This document shows, one piece after another, positions 9,178 through 17,423 of a stretch of 64,000 bases of DNA (the stretch's first letter is position 1; each line of letters begins with the position of its first letter). The translations under genes and the position numbers were made by a program. Source of the stretch: an uncultured Clostridia bacterium (GTDB taxonomy: Bacteria; Bacillota; Clostridia; Oscillospirales; Acutalibacteraceae); contig CAMHAV010000001.1 of the NCBI GenBank assembly GCA_946182865.1, positions 1-64,000 of the forward strand, given 5' to 3'. The notes under the pieces were generated by a model. The model was given only the letters and a program-made list of their open reading frames with translations. It was not told where the DNA came from and searched no databases.

Positions 9178-9299
9178 CTGTCGCTCTCCACTCCACCGAT
9201 AATGATATTCAGCAATCCTTGCAGGGACGCCTGCATCACATAATCGCCCCCAAAACGAACCAGCCTTTTTGGGTCTGTTAATATTTCGTCTTGATTCAT
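9174..9299 (-). CDS. Small 41-aa ORF overlapping the ASCH gene start (ATGA)
   Basis: MNQDEILTDPKRLVRFGGDYVMQASLQGLLNIIIGGVESDR*; stop overlaps the ASCH ATG; GGGAGG upstream. Confidence 0.5.
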   Translation of the reverse strand: MNQDEILTDPKRLVRFGGDYVMQASLQGLLNIIIGGVESDR

Positions 9300-9406
9300 T
9301 TTTACGTCACGTCCTCCCAAAAAGACAATACCTCTTTTGGTTTCAAAGTAAAAACATCCGATGACTCCTTGTCGAAATCACCGGATGAAATACTTTACTG
9401 CCGTTG

Positions 9407-10336
9407 TTACCTTGCAAAAATATTCTTTACGAGCGCGTCGACCCAATTGGCTGACAGCAGACCGCCCAAACAGCAGGAGGAAGCAAGTCTTCGCTCCAAG
9501 TTAAACCAGAAGTCAGAGATGGCCTCCACCAGAAAAGCGAGGACAATGCCCAATATCGTAAAGAGCGGATAGGCAATTGCTTTGGGAATCGGGACAGCCG
9601 CATACACATATTTGAAAAGCTCCATCTCAACATTTATGACAATAAGTACTGACATAAGAGAAAAATGACTGAAGAGAAACGAAAAGAAGACAACCAATAA
9701 ACCAATCATAAATAGGATGAAAAGTGCCAGCTGAAGCAGAGTAGGTTCATCTCCTACATCAGAAAAAGCATTCTTTGTGAAACCGTATAGAAGGTTCACG
9801 CTCCACGGAACTATATAGTATAAAAAAATCGACAGAAAATAAAACAGGATATTCTGCAGCATAAATGACGAAAGAAATTTTTGGATCTTAGTGTAGCGAT
9901 TCCATTTGCATTCTGCGTAGCTGTTGACGATTTTTAGCGTCAAACTCGGCAAAAGCATCGCAAAGATAATCATCGCATAGTTGACCAGACTCATTTCAGA
10001 GTAAAATCCGATATTCAGATATAAAAACATGATGGCAAAATCCAGTATACCGTAAAACGTAAACCATATGCCGAATAACACCGGATTGCCTATCTGACCG
10101 ACCAGCGAAAATGTATCAGGATCCTTTAATTCAGCGATTTTTGGATTTATTTCCACTGCAGCGGAAATGTCGATGCTTTCCCACGGAGCGAAGAAATGGC
10201 TGATCACCATCACCGCCAGGTACACGACAGTCAAAACGAGCAGCGGGCGCAGATTCCATACCTTTTTTTCGTTTTCCATGGGAACAACAGGCATTTGATT
10301 GGGTATTCCATAATCGGGAGGTGTGTAATTGTTCAT
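9407..10336 (-). CDS. Multi-pass membrane protein, unknown function
   Basis: Several hydrophobic helices; no motif recognised. Confidence 0.7.
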   Translation of the reverse strand: MNNYTPPDYGIPNQMPVVPMENEKKVWNLRPLLVLTVVYLAVMVISHFFAPWESIDISAAVEINPKIAELKDPDTFSLVGQIGNPVLFGIWFTFYGILDFAIMFLYLNIGFYSEMSLVNYAMIIFAMLLPSLTLKIVNSYAECKWNRYTKIQKFLSSFMLQNILFYFLSIFLYYIVPWSVNLLYGFTKNAFSDVGDEPTLLQLALFILFMIGLLVVFFSFLFSHFSLMSVLIVINVEMELFKYVYAAVPIPKAIAYPLFTILGIVLAFLVEAISDFWFNLERRLASSCCLGGLLSANWVDALVKNIFAR

Positions 10337-10347
10337 TGTGACCTCCG

Positions 10348-11625
10348 TTATCTATAGATAACCTCTTCGCGGCCGGGGCCGTTAGAGAGAATATCGATCG
10401 GGAAGCCGATCTGCCCCTCGATGAATTCGATGTACTTGCGGCAGTTTTCAGGAAGCTCCTCGTAATTCTTAATGCCGCGCACGTCCTGCTTCCATCCCGG
10501 CAGGTTCTGGAGTACCGGCTTGGCCTTGGCAAGCAGATGCGTGACAGGGAATTCGTGGGTAATCTGTCCGTCAATCTCATAGCCCACACATACGGGGATT
10601 TCATCCAGATAGCCCAGCACGTCAAGGTTGGTCATGGCCACCTTGGTGGTACCCTGTGCCATGCAGCCGTAGCGGGTCGCCACACAATCGAACCAGCCCA
10701 CTCTGCGCGGTCTGCCCGTCGTTGCGCCGAATTCGCCCTTGTCTCCGCCGCGTCTGCGCAGTTCGTCCGCTTCGTCACCGAAGATTTCGCTGACAAATTC
10801 GCCCGCGCCCACGGAGCTTGAATACGCCTTGGTCACGGTAATGACTTCAGAAATGGCTCTCGCGGGAATACCCGCGCCCACCGCGCCGTATCCGGCCAGT
10901 GTGGAGGAAGACGTGACCATCGGATAAATGCCGAAATCGGTATCCTTCAGCGAACCGAGCTGACCCTCTAAAAGAATGTTCTTGTTCTCGCGAACCGCTC
11001 TTTGCACGAATTCAAAGGTATTTGCCACATAAGGCGTGACAATCTCCTTGCACTTCATGAGATAATCATAAATTTCCTGCTCGGAAATCTCCGGCTTGTT
11101 GTAGAGATGCTTAATCATGGTATTCTTGAGTTCCAGCACCTTTTTGATCTTCTCTCTGAGATATTCCTCGTCGGCAAACAGCTCGTTGACCTGGAAGCCG
11201 ATCTTGGAATACTTATCCGAATAGAAGGGAGCAATGCCCGACTTGGTCGAGCCAAAGGCCTTACCGCCCAAACGTTCCTCCTCATACACGTCAAACAGCA
11301 CATGATAGGGCATAATGAGCTGCGCGCGCTCCGAAATCAGAATCTTAGGTGTGGGAACCCCCTGCTCCACCACATAGGCAAGCTCTTTTTCAAATTTCAT
11401 CAAATCAAGCGCCACGCCGTTGCCGATGATGTTGACGGTATGCTGATGGCACACGCCCGACGGCAGCAGATGCAGCGCAAATCTGCCAAAATTATTGATA
11501 ATCGTGTGACCCGCGTTGGCACCGCCCTGAAAGCGAATGACGATATCCGACTCGGCGGCAAGCATATCCGTAATCTTTCCCTTGCCCTCGTCGCCCCAGT
11601 TGGCTCCTACAATTGCTCTAACCAA
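10348..11625 (-). CDS. purA: Adenylosuccinate synthetase
   Basis: MVRAIVGANWGDEGKGKITDMLA; GATTGRPRRVGWFD. Confidence 0.98.
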   Translation of the reverse strand: MVRAIVGANWGDEGKGKITDMLAAESDIVIRFQGGANAGHTIINNFGRFALHLLPSGVCHQHTVNIIGNGVALDLMKFEKELAYVVEQGVPTPKILISERAQLIMPYHVLFDVYEEERLGGKAFGSTKSGIAPFYSDKYSKIGFQVNELFADEEYLREKIKKVLELKNTMIKHLYNKPEISEQEIYDYLMKCKEIVTPYVANTFEFVQRAVRENKNILLEGQLGSLKDTDFGIYPMVTSSSTLAGYGAVGAGIPARAISEVITVTKAYSSSVGAGEFVSEIFGDEADELRRRGGDKGEFGATTGRPRRVGWFDCVATRYGCMAQGTTKVAMTNLDVLGYLDEIPVCVGYEIDGQITHEFPVTHLLAKAKPVLQNLPGWKQDVRGIKNYEELPENCRKYIEFIEGQIGFPIDILSNGPGREEVIYR

Positions 11626-11857
11626 TCACGCTCAACTCCATTTTTCTGTAATAACGCATTGAAGCATGATTGCTCCAATAACTACAATATTATATTACAA
11701 TTCTGTTCGACTGTCAACGATAATTTTGATATTTTGTCTGCAAAATCATAAAAAAAGCTCGTCATATTCGGCAACATTCATTAAATTTGCCCAATCCCCC
11801 AGTCAATCGTTGTAAATTACAGAAAAACCACACCAAACCATCACCCATATCCACGCG

Positions 11858-13975
11858 TCAGAAACCGATGACGCCGGCTGCCAGCGACACCGCCATACAG
11901 ATCGCGCATCCAAGCGCCGCCGGAATGACGATAGCCGCCGCCGTCCACTTGGCACTGCCCGTTTCCTTATAAATCGTCATGCAGGTGGTGGCGCACGGCC
12001 AGTGCATGAGCGAAAACAGCATGACGCAGATAGCCGTGTGAAGCGTCCAGCCGTTGGCGATCAGCAGTTCATGCAGCGCCGTCAGATCGCTGATATCGGT
12101 CAGCGTTCCCTGCGACAGATACATCATCAGCATGAGGGGGATGACAATTTCATTGGCGGGAAATCCCAGCAAAAACGCCATCAGAATGACCCCATCCATC
12201 CCCAACAGCCGTCCCGCAGGGTCAAGCCACCCGCTGCATGCCGACAGCAGGTTGCCGTCCCCTACACGAAGATGGGCCGCCAGCCAGATCACCGCTCCCG
12301 CAGGCGCCGCCGCCGCAACCGCACGTCCCAGCACAAACAGCGTACGGTCCAGCACCGAGCGCACAATGACGCTCACCACCTGCGGGCGGCGATAGGGCGG
12401 CAGTTCCAGCGTAAAGGAGGACGGCTGCCCTTTGAGCAGCGTCATCGACAGCGCCTTGGACACCGCAAACGTTGCCGCAAGCCCGAAACATATCACGCCT
12501 GTGAGCAGGACAGCGCCCAGCAGCGAATCCCACGGAGCCGCCCAACTGCCCAGACAAAACATGGCGATGAGCGCCGTCAGCATGGGAAACCGCCCATTGC
12601 AGGGGACAAAGCTGTTGGTGAGAATGGCGATCAACCGCTCCCGCGGGGAGTCGATGATACGGCACCCCGTCACGCCCACCGCATTGCAGCCGAAGCCCAT
12701 GCAGGCGGTAAGCGCCTGTTTGCCGCACGCGCCGCATTGACGGAACCGGCAGTCGAGATTGAACGCCACGCGCGGCAGATAGCCCGCATCCTCGAGCAGC
12801 GTAAAAAGAGGGAAGAAAATCGCCATCGGCGGCAGCATAACCGACACCACCCACGTCAGCACCCGATAGACCCCATCCATCAACAGTCCGCACAGCCAAT
12901 CCGGCGCATTTACCGTTAACAGCACATGGCGCAGGGGACTTTCCGACTTGGTAAACAGTGACGTCAGCCACGCGGACGGCACATTCGCTCCGGCAACCGT
13001 GAGCCAGAACACCACGGCGAGAAGCGCCAGCATACAGAGTTTTCCCGTCACCCGCCCCGTAAATATCTTATCAAGTTTGTCAAATCTGTCAACCCGCGTC
13101 TCCCCCTTCGCTGCCGCAGGGCTTTCGTCGCTCGTCACACAGCGTTCGGCAATGCTCTCGGCGGCGCGAATGCGGCAGGCCGTCACCGTGGCGGCTACGG
13201 TTTCTCCGGTAAAGCCTTTCTCATAAAGGTTTGCTTTTTGGCGATCGGTCACATTTCTGACCTCCCCGGTCTGCCGGATATCGAAGCCGACCTTCCGCTG
13301 AAAGGCATTCAGATAGGTCACGTCGTTTTCGAGAATTTTGAGCGCCGTGCCGCGTGTGCTGATCTTTCCGGCTTTCGCCGTGTTCTGCATTGTTTGCGTA
13401 ACCGCGTCTTCCAGTTCATTTAACGCACGGTCGATCCCATGAGGATATCTGACGCGGTAGGGACGCTGTTTTCCACCGCCGCACAAACGCGCCGCCTCTT
13501 TCACCAACTTGTCAATACCTTCTCCCCTCGCCGCCGAGGTCTTGACCACAGGTACCCCAAGCAGGGCGGACAGTTTTGACGCGTCCACCCGAACGCCTTT
13601 CCGTTCCGCTTCGTCATTCAGATTAACGCACACCATGAGACGGTCGGTCATCTCCGCGATTTGCAGCACCAAGGCCAGATGACGTTCCAGCGCGCCCGCG
13701 TCACACACCACCATGACCGCATCGGGCGCGTCAAAACACAAAAATTCCGCCGCCGCTTCTTCCTCCGCCGAGTGCGGGGTGAGGGAATACATACCCGGAA
13801 TATCCACCAGCCGATAGCGCGTCCCCTCGTATTCAAAAAAACCCGAAGCGGTCGCGACGGTCTTGCCCGGCCAGTTGCCTGTATGCTGGTGCATACCCGT
13901 CAGACGGTTGAACACGGTGCTCTTTCCAACATTCGGATTGCCCGCCAGCGCAACGGCTTTTACCGTCTGCCCCAT
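11858..13975 (-). CDS. feoB: Ferrous iron transport protein B
   Basis: GTPase GNPNVGKSTVFNRLTG...DIPGMYSL plus FeoB membrane domain (NSFVPCNGRFPMLTAL). ORF extends to 14032; MGQTVKAVALAG is the likely start. Confidence 0.95.
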   Translation of the reverse strand: MGQTVKAVALAGNPNVGKSTVFNRLTGMHQHTGNWPGKTVATASGFFEYEGTRYRLVDIPGMYSLTPHSAEEEAAAEFLCFDAPDAVMVVCDAGALERHLALVLQIAEMTDRLMVCVNLNDEAERKGVRVDASKLSALLGVPVVKTSAARGEGIDKLVKEAARLCGGGKQRPYRVRYPHGIDRALNELEDAVTQTMQNTAKAGKISTRGTALKILENDVTYLNAFQRKVGFDIRQTGEVRNVTDRQKANLYEKGFTGETVAATVTACRIRAAESIAERCVTSDESPAAAKGETRVDRFDKLDKIFTGRVTGKLCMLALLAVVFWLTVAGANVPSAWLTSLFTKSESPLRHVLLTVNAPDWLCGLLMDGVYRVLTWVVSVMLPPMAIFFPLFTLLEDAGYLPRVAFNLDCRFRQCGACGKQALTACMGFGCNAVGVTGCRIIDSPRERLIAILTNSFVPCNGRFPMLTALIAMFCLGSWAAPWDSLLGAVLLTGVICFGLAATFAVSKALSMTLLKGQPSSFTLELPPYRRPQVVSVIVRSVLDRTLFVLGRAVAAAAPAGAVIWLAAHLRVGDGNLLSACSGWLDPAGRLLGMDGVILMAFLLGFPANEIVIPLMLMMYLSQGTLTDISDLTALHELLIANGWTLHTAICVMLFSLMHWPCATTCMTIYKETGSAKWTAAAIVIPAALGCAICMAVSLAAGVIGF

Positions 13976-13985
13976 GCCGTTTTTC

Positions 13986-14309
13986 TCATCGGCACGCCGC
14001 TTTTTCCACTTTCTTCCGATTTTCACCCGCATCGTCGCCCGCTCCTTCCGTGTTCCCGTGTTTCCGTGTTTTCATGGTTGACTCCACCGCAATGGCGGCG
14101 CTGTCGCTCTTTCTCAGCGCGATCACGGTTCCGCGCAGCCGATATGCCGCCGGATCGCCTGCCGCCGCCGTAAACAACCGCTTTACCCGCGTGCCCTCAA
14201 TAAAACCCAGTTCCGTAAGCCGCCGTCGGAGGGGACAGTTCTCATCCACAGAGACCACTCTCCCCCACTCCCCGTCGCGCAAATCGCATAATTTCCGCAA
14301 TGCTTTCAC
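13986..14309 (-). CDS. feoA: FeoA domain protein
   Basis: LRKLCDLRDGEWGRVVSVDENCPLRRRLTELGFIEGTRVKRL. ORF-track start (14444) falls inside a hairpin; GTG at 14309 is more plausible. Confidence 0.8.
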   Translation of the reverse strand: MKALRKLCDLRDGEWGRVVSVDENCPLRRRLTELGFIEGTRVKRLFTAAAGDPAAYRLRGTVIALRKSDSAAIAVESTMKTRKHGNTEGAGDDAGENRKKVEKAACR

Positions 14310-14420
14310 CGCCCGTTCTGCTAACCGCCTGTTCCGATGGACTGTATGCCACACGCAGACGTTCCTTTTGTCAGAATATGCGGTGCATGGGAAGATGTGA
14401 GACAAATCCCTCACAAAAAC

Positions 14421-14458
14421 GCCCTGCCTTCTGAGTTTTTTCACTCAGGCAGCAGGGC
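14421..14458 (-). terminator. Hairpin, probable terminator of the ToxN-like gene
   Basis: GCCCTGC..CTGAGT/ACTCAG..GCAGGGC followed on the minus strand by GTTTTTG. Confidence 0.6.
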
Positions 14459-14515
14459 ATTGAAGATTTACATTTATCTTTATCAAATAATTTGTCAATA
14501 TGACATGGCAAGTGT

Positions 14516-15031
14516 TTATAATGATTCATGTAGTGCCATATACCTGACACAAGCTTCTTCCAATAGTTCAAAATCACAACTATGCTGATTAAGTTCGGAA
14601 TATTTTCCACTTCTCACACGCTGATACGTTTTAAGGGCACGGCTGAATATTTTATCTCTGTTGCGCCTGCAAAAAGCCAATTCTTTGCTGATATGTACCC
14701 TGTTATTTTCAATGGGTAAGGCATTGATATCAAGCTTCTGCAACATATTCTTTGGAACAGGAATCATAAAGTTGAATCGCAGTGAACCTAAAATATGACG
14801 GTCAGATTTGTCTTTTATCAGCATTAAGTCCTGCTGTTTTCGTGAATAGGAAGAAACAGGTACAAAATAAGAAACGCCATTCATATCTAACACTGTTCCA
14901 AAAACAAACTTGCCTGTATTCCGATAATGAATATTGGGAACACAAGTGAATCCTCGCTTTTCTATTTCTGTTTGCTTCAAATAATCAATGTAATCGCTGT
15001 TGATATAATAAAAATAGGGACCTAAAGCCAT
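14516..15031 (-). CDS. Type III toxin-antitoxin system toxin, ToxN/AbiQ family endoribonuclease
   Basis: FVFGTVLDMNGVSYFVPVSSYSRK...LGSLRFNFMIPVPKNMLQKLDI matches ToxN/AbiQ/TenpN-like architecture; preceded by tandem-repeat RNA and terminator. Confidence 0.87.
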   Translation of the reverse strand: MALGPYFYYINSDYIDYLKQTEIEKRGFTCVPNIHYRNTGKFVFGTVLDMNGVSYFVPVSSYSRKQQDLMLIKDKSDRHILGSLRFNFMIPVPKNMLQKLDINALPIENNRVHISKELAFCRRNRDKIFSRALKTYQRVRSGKYSELNQHSCDFELLEEACVRYMALHESL

Positions 15032-15061
15032 TCTTTAGTTTCCTCCCGATAAAACAGCAAA

Positions 15062-15087
15062 GGGAAAGAAAGCACACTTTCTTTCCC
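15062..15087 (-). terminator. Intrinsic terminator between the antitoxin RNA repeats and the toxin gene
   Basis: GGGAAAGAAAG-TGTG-CTTTCTTTCCC perfect 11-bp stem followed by TTTGCTGTTTT (minus). Confidence 0.85.
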
Positions 15088-15103
15088 CGCGTTGATTGCA
15101 AAA

Positions 15104-15202
15104 GTCTGCCCTTAGTGGCGGTGAGCGCCAATCCTTCCGTCTGCCCTTAGTGGCGGTGAGCGCCAATCCTTCCGTCTGCCCTTAATGGTGGTGAGCGCCA
15201 AT
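15104..15202 (-). ncRNA. ToxI/AntiQ-like antitoxin RNA, about 2.8 copies of a 35-nt repeat
   Basis: GTCTGCCCTTAGTGGCGGTGAGCGCCAATCCTTCC at 15104-15138 and 15139-15173 (identical); partial diverged copy at 15174-15202. Confidence 0.87.
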
Positions 15203-15232
15203 AAAACGAGCAATCATTCGTTCTTCAATATG

Positions 15233-15261
15233 ATTATACATCAGCCTTGCTTTTATGTCAA
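15233..15261 (-). promoter_or_regulatory. Consensus sigma-A promoter for the antitoxin RNA/toxin operon
   Basis: Minus: TTGACA (15261-15256), 17-bp spacer, TATAAT (15238-15233). Confidence 0.85.
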
Positions 15262-15410
15262 GCGTTATGCCAATCATTTTATCGGGAGCAGACGCATTAT
15301 AAATTATAAATTCTACCTGACAATCGCCTGATTCAGTTGCAATCTGCCACCCATCTGTGATATAATAATTAGGATATAAAATATAAAAAAACGCGGGAGG
15401 GTTCCCAAAA

Positions 15411-16217
15411 ATGCTTACCAATTATCACACCCATTGTTTCCGCTGCCAGCACGCCGAGGGTTCGGTGGAGGATTACGTCATGGAAGCGATCATGCATCAA
15501 TTTGACAAACTCGGCATGAGCGATCATGTGCCTTATCCACATTATGATTACGGTCTGCGCATGCCGATGTCGGAAATCTGGGATTATATCTATGAAGTGC
15601 GTGAGGCACAGGAGAAATACAAAGACCGCATTCAGGTGCTGCTGGGCTTTGAGAGCGAATACCTCTGCACGCAGCGTGCCTATTACGAGGAACTGCTCAC
15701 AGAGTACGGCGTGGAATATCTCATACTGGGGCAGCATTTCTTCGACTACGGCGGGCAGTTCAGAAGCGCGTTTGCCATCTCCGACACTGCCTATTGCGTC
15801 ACCTATGCCAAAAGTGTCCGCGAGGGACTCGGCACGGGCTATTATTCCCTGCTGGCGCACCCCGATATCGTGGGGGTCAATCGACTGCCGTGGGACAGAA
15901 ACATGGAGGAAATGACCGACATCATCGTGGAAAGCGCCGTCCGGTATGACATTCCGCTGGAGATCAACGCCAACGGCATCCGCCGCGGCACTGTCACCGA
16001 CAGTCTGGGGGAACATTATATGTACCCCCATTACAAATTCTGGGAGAAAGCGGCGGAGGCCGGCGCGAAAGTGGTGGTCAGCGCCGACTGCCATTCCCCT
16101 CACTTGCTGGACAATGACGAAGTACATCAGGCCAAAGCCATTGCCAAAAGCTGGGGACTGCGTCTGATAGACGACATCGACATCCGGAATCCCGCAAAGG
16201 ACAATGCATCCAAATAA
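15411..16217 (+). CDS. PHP-domain histidinol-phosphatase (HisK/HisJ type)
   Basis: MLTNYHTHCFRCQHAEGSVEDYVMEAI...MSDHVPYP; SADCHSPHLL. Confidence 0.85.
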   Translation: MLTNYHTHCFRCQHAEGSVEDYVMEAIMHQFDKLGMSDHVPYPHYDYGLRMPMSEIWDYIYEVREAQEKYKDRIQVLLGFESEYLCTQRAYYEELLTEYGVEYLILGQHFFDYGGQFRSAFAISDTAYCVTYAKSVREGLGTGYYSLLAHPDIVGVNRLPWDRNMEEMTDIIVESAVRYDIPLEINANGIRRGTVTDSLGEHYMYPHYKFWEKAAEAGAKVVVSADCHSPHLLDNDEVHQAKAIAKSWGLRLIDDIDIRNPAKDNASK

Positions 16218-16232
16218 CGGAGGCGACGGAAT

Positions 16233-16862
16233 ATGTGGAAGAAGATAGGACTCGCAGCGACAGGGATTGTCTGCTTGGCAAGCTTGTTGATTTCGGTCGG
16301 CTGTGACCGCAACACCGAAAAGAGGGAAAGAATTATATCCTCCTCGTCTATGGCGATGGAAGAAAAAGAATCAACCAACCGACTACCCGTCGCACCCGAA
16401 CACATCACGCTGGAGGATGGAACAGGCATTATTTCATTGGGAATGCACCGGGATGAGGTAATCCGACAGCTGGAAGAATGGCATCTTGATTATGAGTTGG
16501 ATTACACACCTGAGATTTCCAAATACAGTTCTATTCTCGTTGATTATGATGAGACAAATACGGATCATAACGTATATTACTACGGATTCGACCGTGACGG
16601 AATCCTGTATGAGGTAGAACTCGATATAACGTCAAAAGGTTTAGATTATTGGGACAGTTTCAGCAAAATGAAAGAACTGTACGGTGATGACTACGAATAC
16701 GAAGTGCGTGAATTGGAAACCGGCGATCAATTGGCCTATTGCAATTATCACTTTCCCAATGGAACGACCCTTTCGGTAGAGATCTTTTTTAAGGATAAAA
16801 ATGCCGAAAGGAAAAGCGACGGCAATGTGATGGACCGCTGGATTTACAATAAATATAATTAA
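16233..16862 (+). CDS. Putative lipoprotein, unknown function
   Basis: Signal with lipobox LLISVGC. Confidence 0.65.
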   Translation: MWKKIGLAATGIVCLASLLISVGCDRNTEKRERIISSSSMAMEEKESTNRLPVAPEHITLEDGTGIISLGMHRDEVIRQLEEWHLDYELDYTPEISKYSSILVDYDETNTDHNVYYYGFDRDGILYEVELDITSKGLDYWDSFSKMKELYGDDYEYEVRELETGDQLAYCNYHFPNGTTLSVEIFFKDKNAERKSDGNVMDRWIYNKYN

Positions 16863-16921
16863 AACAATGGCAAAAATTACGCCTGCGACCGCCGCATGAA
16901 AAAACAATAACTGCGCAAAAT

Positions 16922-16968
16922 AGTTGTGCAAACATCTCGGTATGATTTGTTTGCGCAACTGTTTTTTT
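16922..16968 (+). terminator. Intrinsic terminator
   Basis: AGTTGTGCAAAC...GTTTGCGCAACTGTTTTTTT. Confidence 0.8.
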
Positions 16969-17056
16969 GCCCTTCAGGCGGAGCCGCCGAGCGGTCATTC
17001 CTCCCGTCCGGCGGCTCTGCGGGGACAAAGCAAACTAACCGCAAGGAGATGACAAC

Positions 17057-17275
17057 ATGCTGGATAAAACCTCACTCATACTCGTGATCATCGGCGCCCT
17101 CAACTGGGGTTCCGTGGGCATCTTCAAATTTGACTTTGTGGGCTGGCTTTTCGGCGGACAGGCTGCCACTTTCAGCCGCATTATCTTCACACTGGTCGGA
17201 CTCGCCGGACTGTGGTGCATTTCGCTGCTGTTCCGCGACACCGAGGACACCTCTACCGAGGTCGGCCGTATGTAA
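17057..17275 (+). CDS. DUF378 family membrane protein
   Basis: LVIIGALNWGSVGIFKFDFVGWLFGG...IIFTLVGLAGLW. Confidence 0.85.
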   Translation: MLDKTSLILVIIGALNWGSVGIFKFDFVGWLFGGQAATFSRIIFTLVGLAGLWCISLLFRDTEDTSTEVGRM

Positions 17276-17301
17276 TGCGCAAAGCCATTTCATAACACGA
17301 A

Positions 17302-17349
17302 AAAAGAACAGCCCGTCTTGTTTATCCGCAAGACAGGCTGTTCTTTTTT
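17302..17349. terminator. Bidirectional intrinsic terminator
   Basis: AAAAGAACAGCC..GTCTTG...CAAGAC..GGCTGTTCTTTTTT. Confidence 0.8.
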
Positions 17350-17423
17350 ATTCTTTGAAGCGCGCCGCGCTTCCTGAATGATTCTCTATTCTCCCATGAG
17401 CTTTGCTCATAGAAGCAAAGCGC

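Noticed and set aside
14371-14610. 79-aa minus-strand ORF between feoA and the toxin
   Set aside because: Crosses the terminator hairpin at 14421-14458 and the toxin 3' end; likely non-coding.
15104-15202. Tandem 35-nt repeats as a possible CRISPR array
   Set aside because: Repeats are contiguous with no spacers, and sit directly upstream of a ToxN-like gene; fits a type III antitoxin RNA instead.
15182-15421. 79-aa minus-strand ORF
   Set aside because: Overlaps the consensus promoter and first antitoxin repeat; composition unlike a protein.
16980-17023. GAGCCGCCG...CGGCGGCTC hairpin before the DUF378 gene as a riboswitch
   Set aside because: Simple stem-loop without U-run or conserved aptamer; insufficient evidence.
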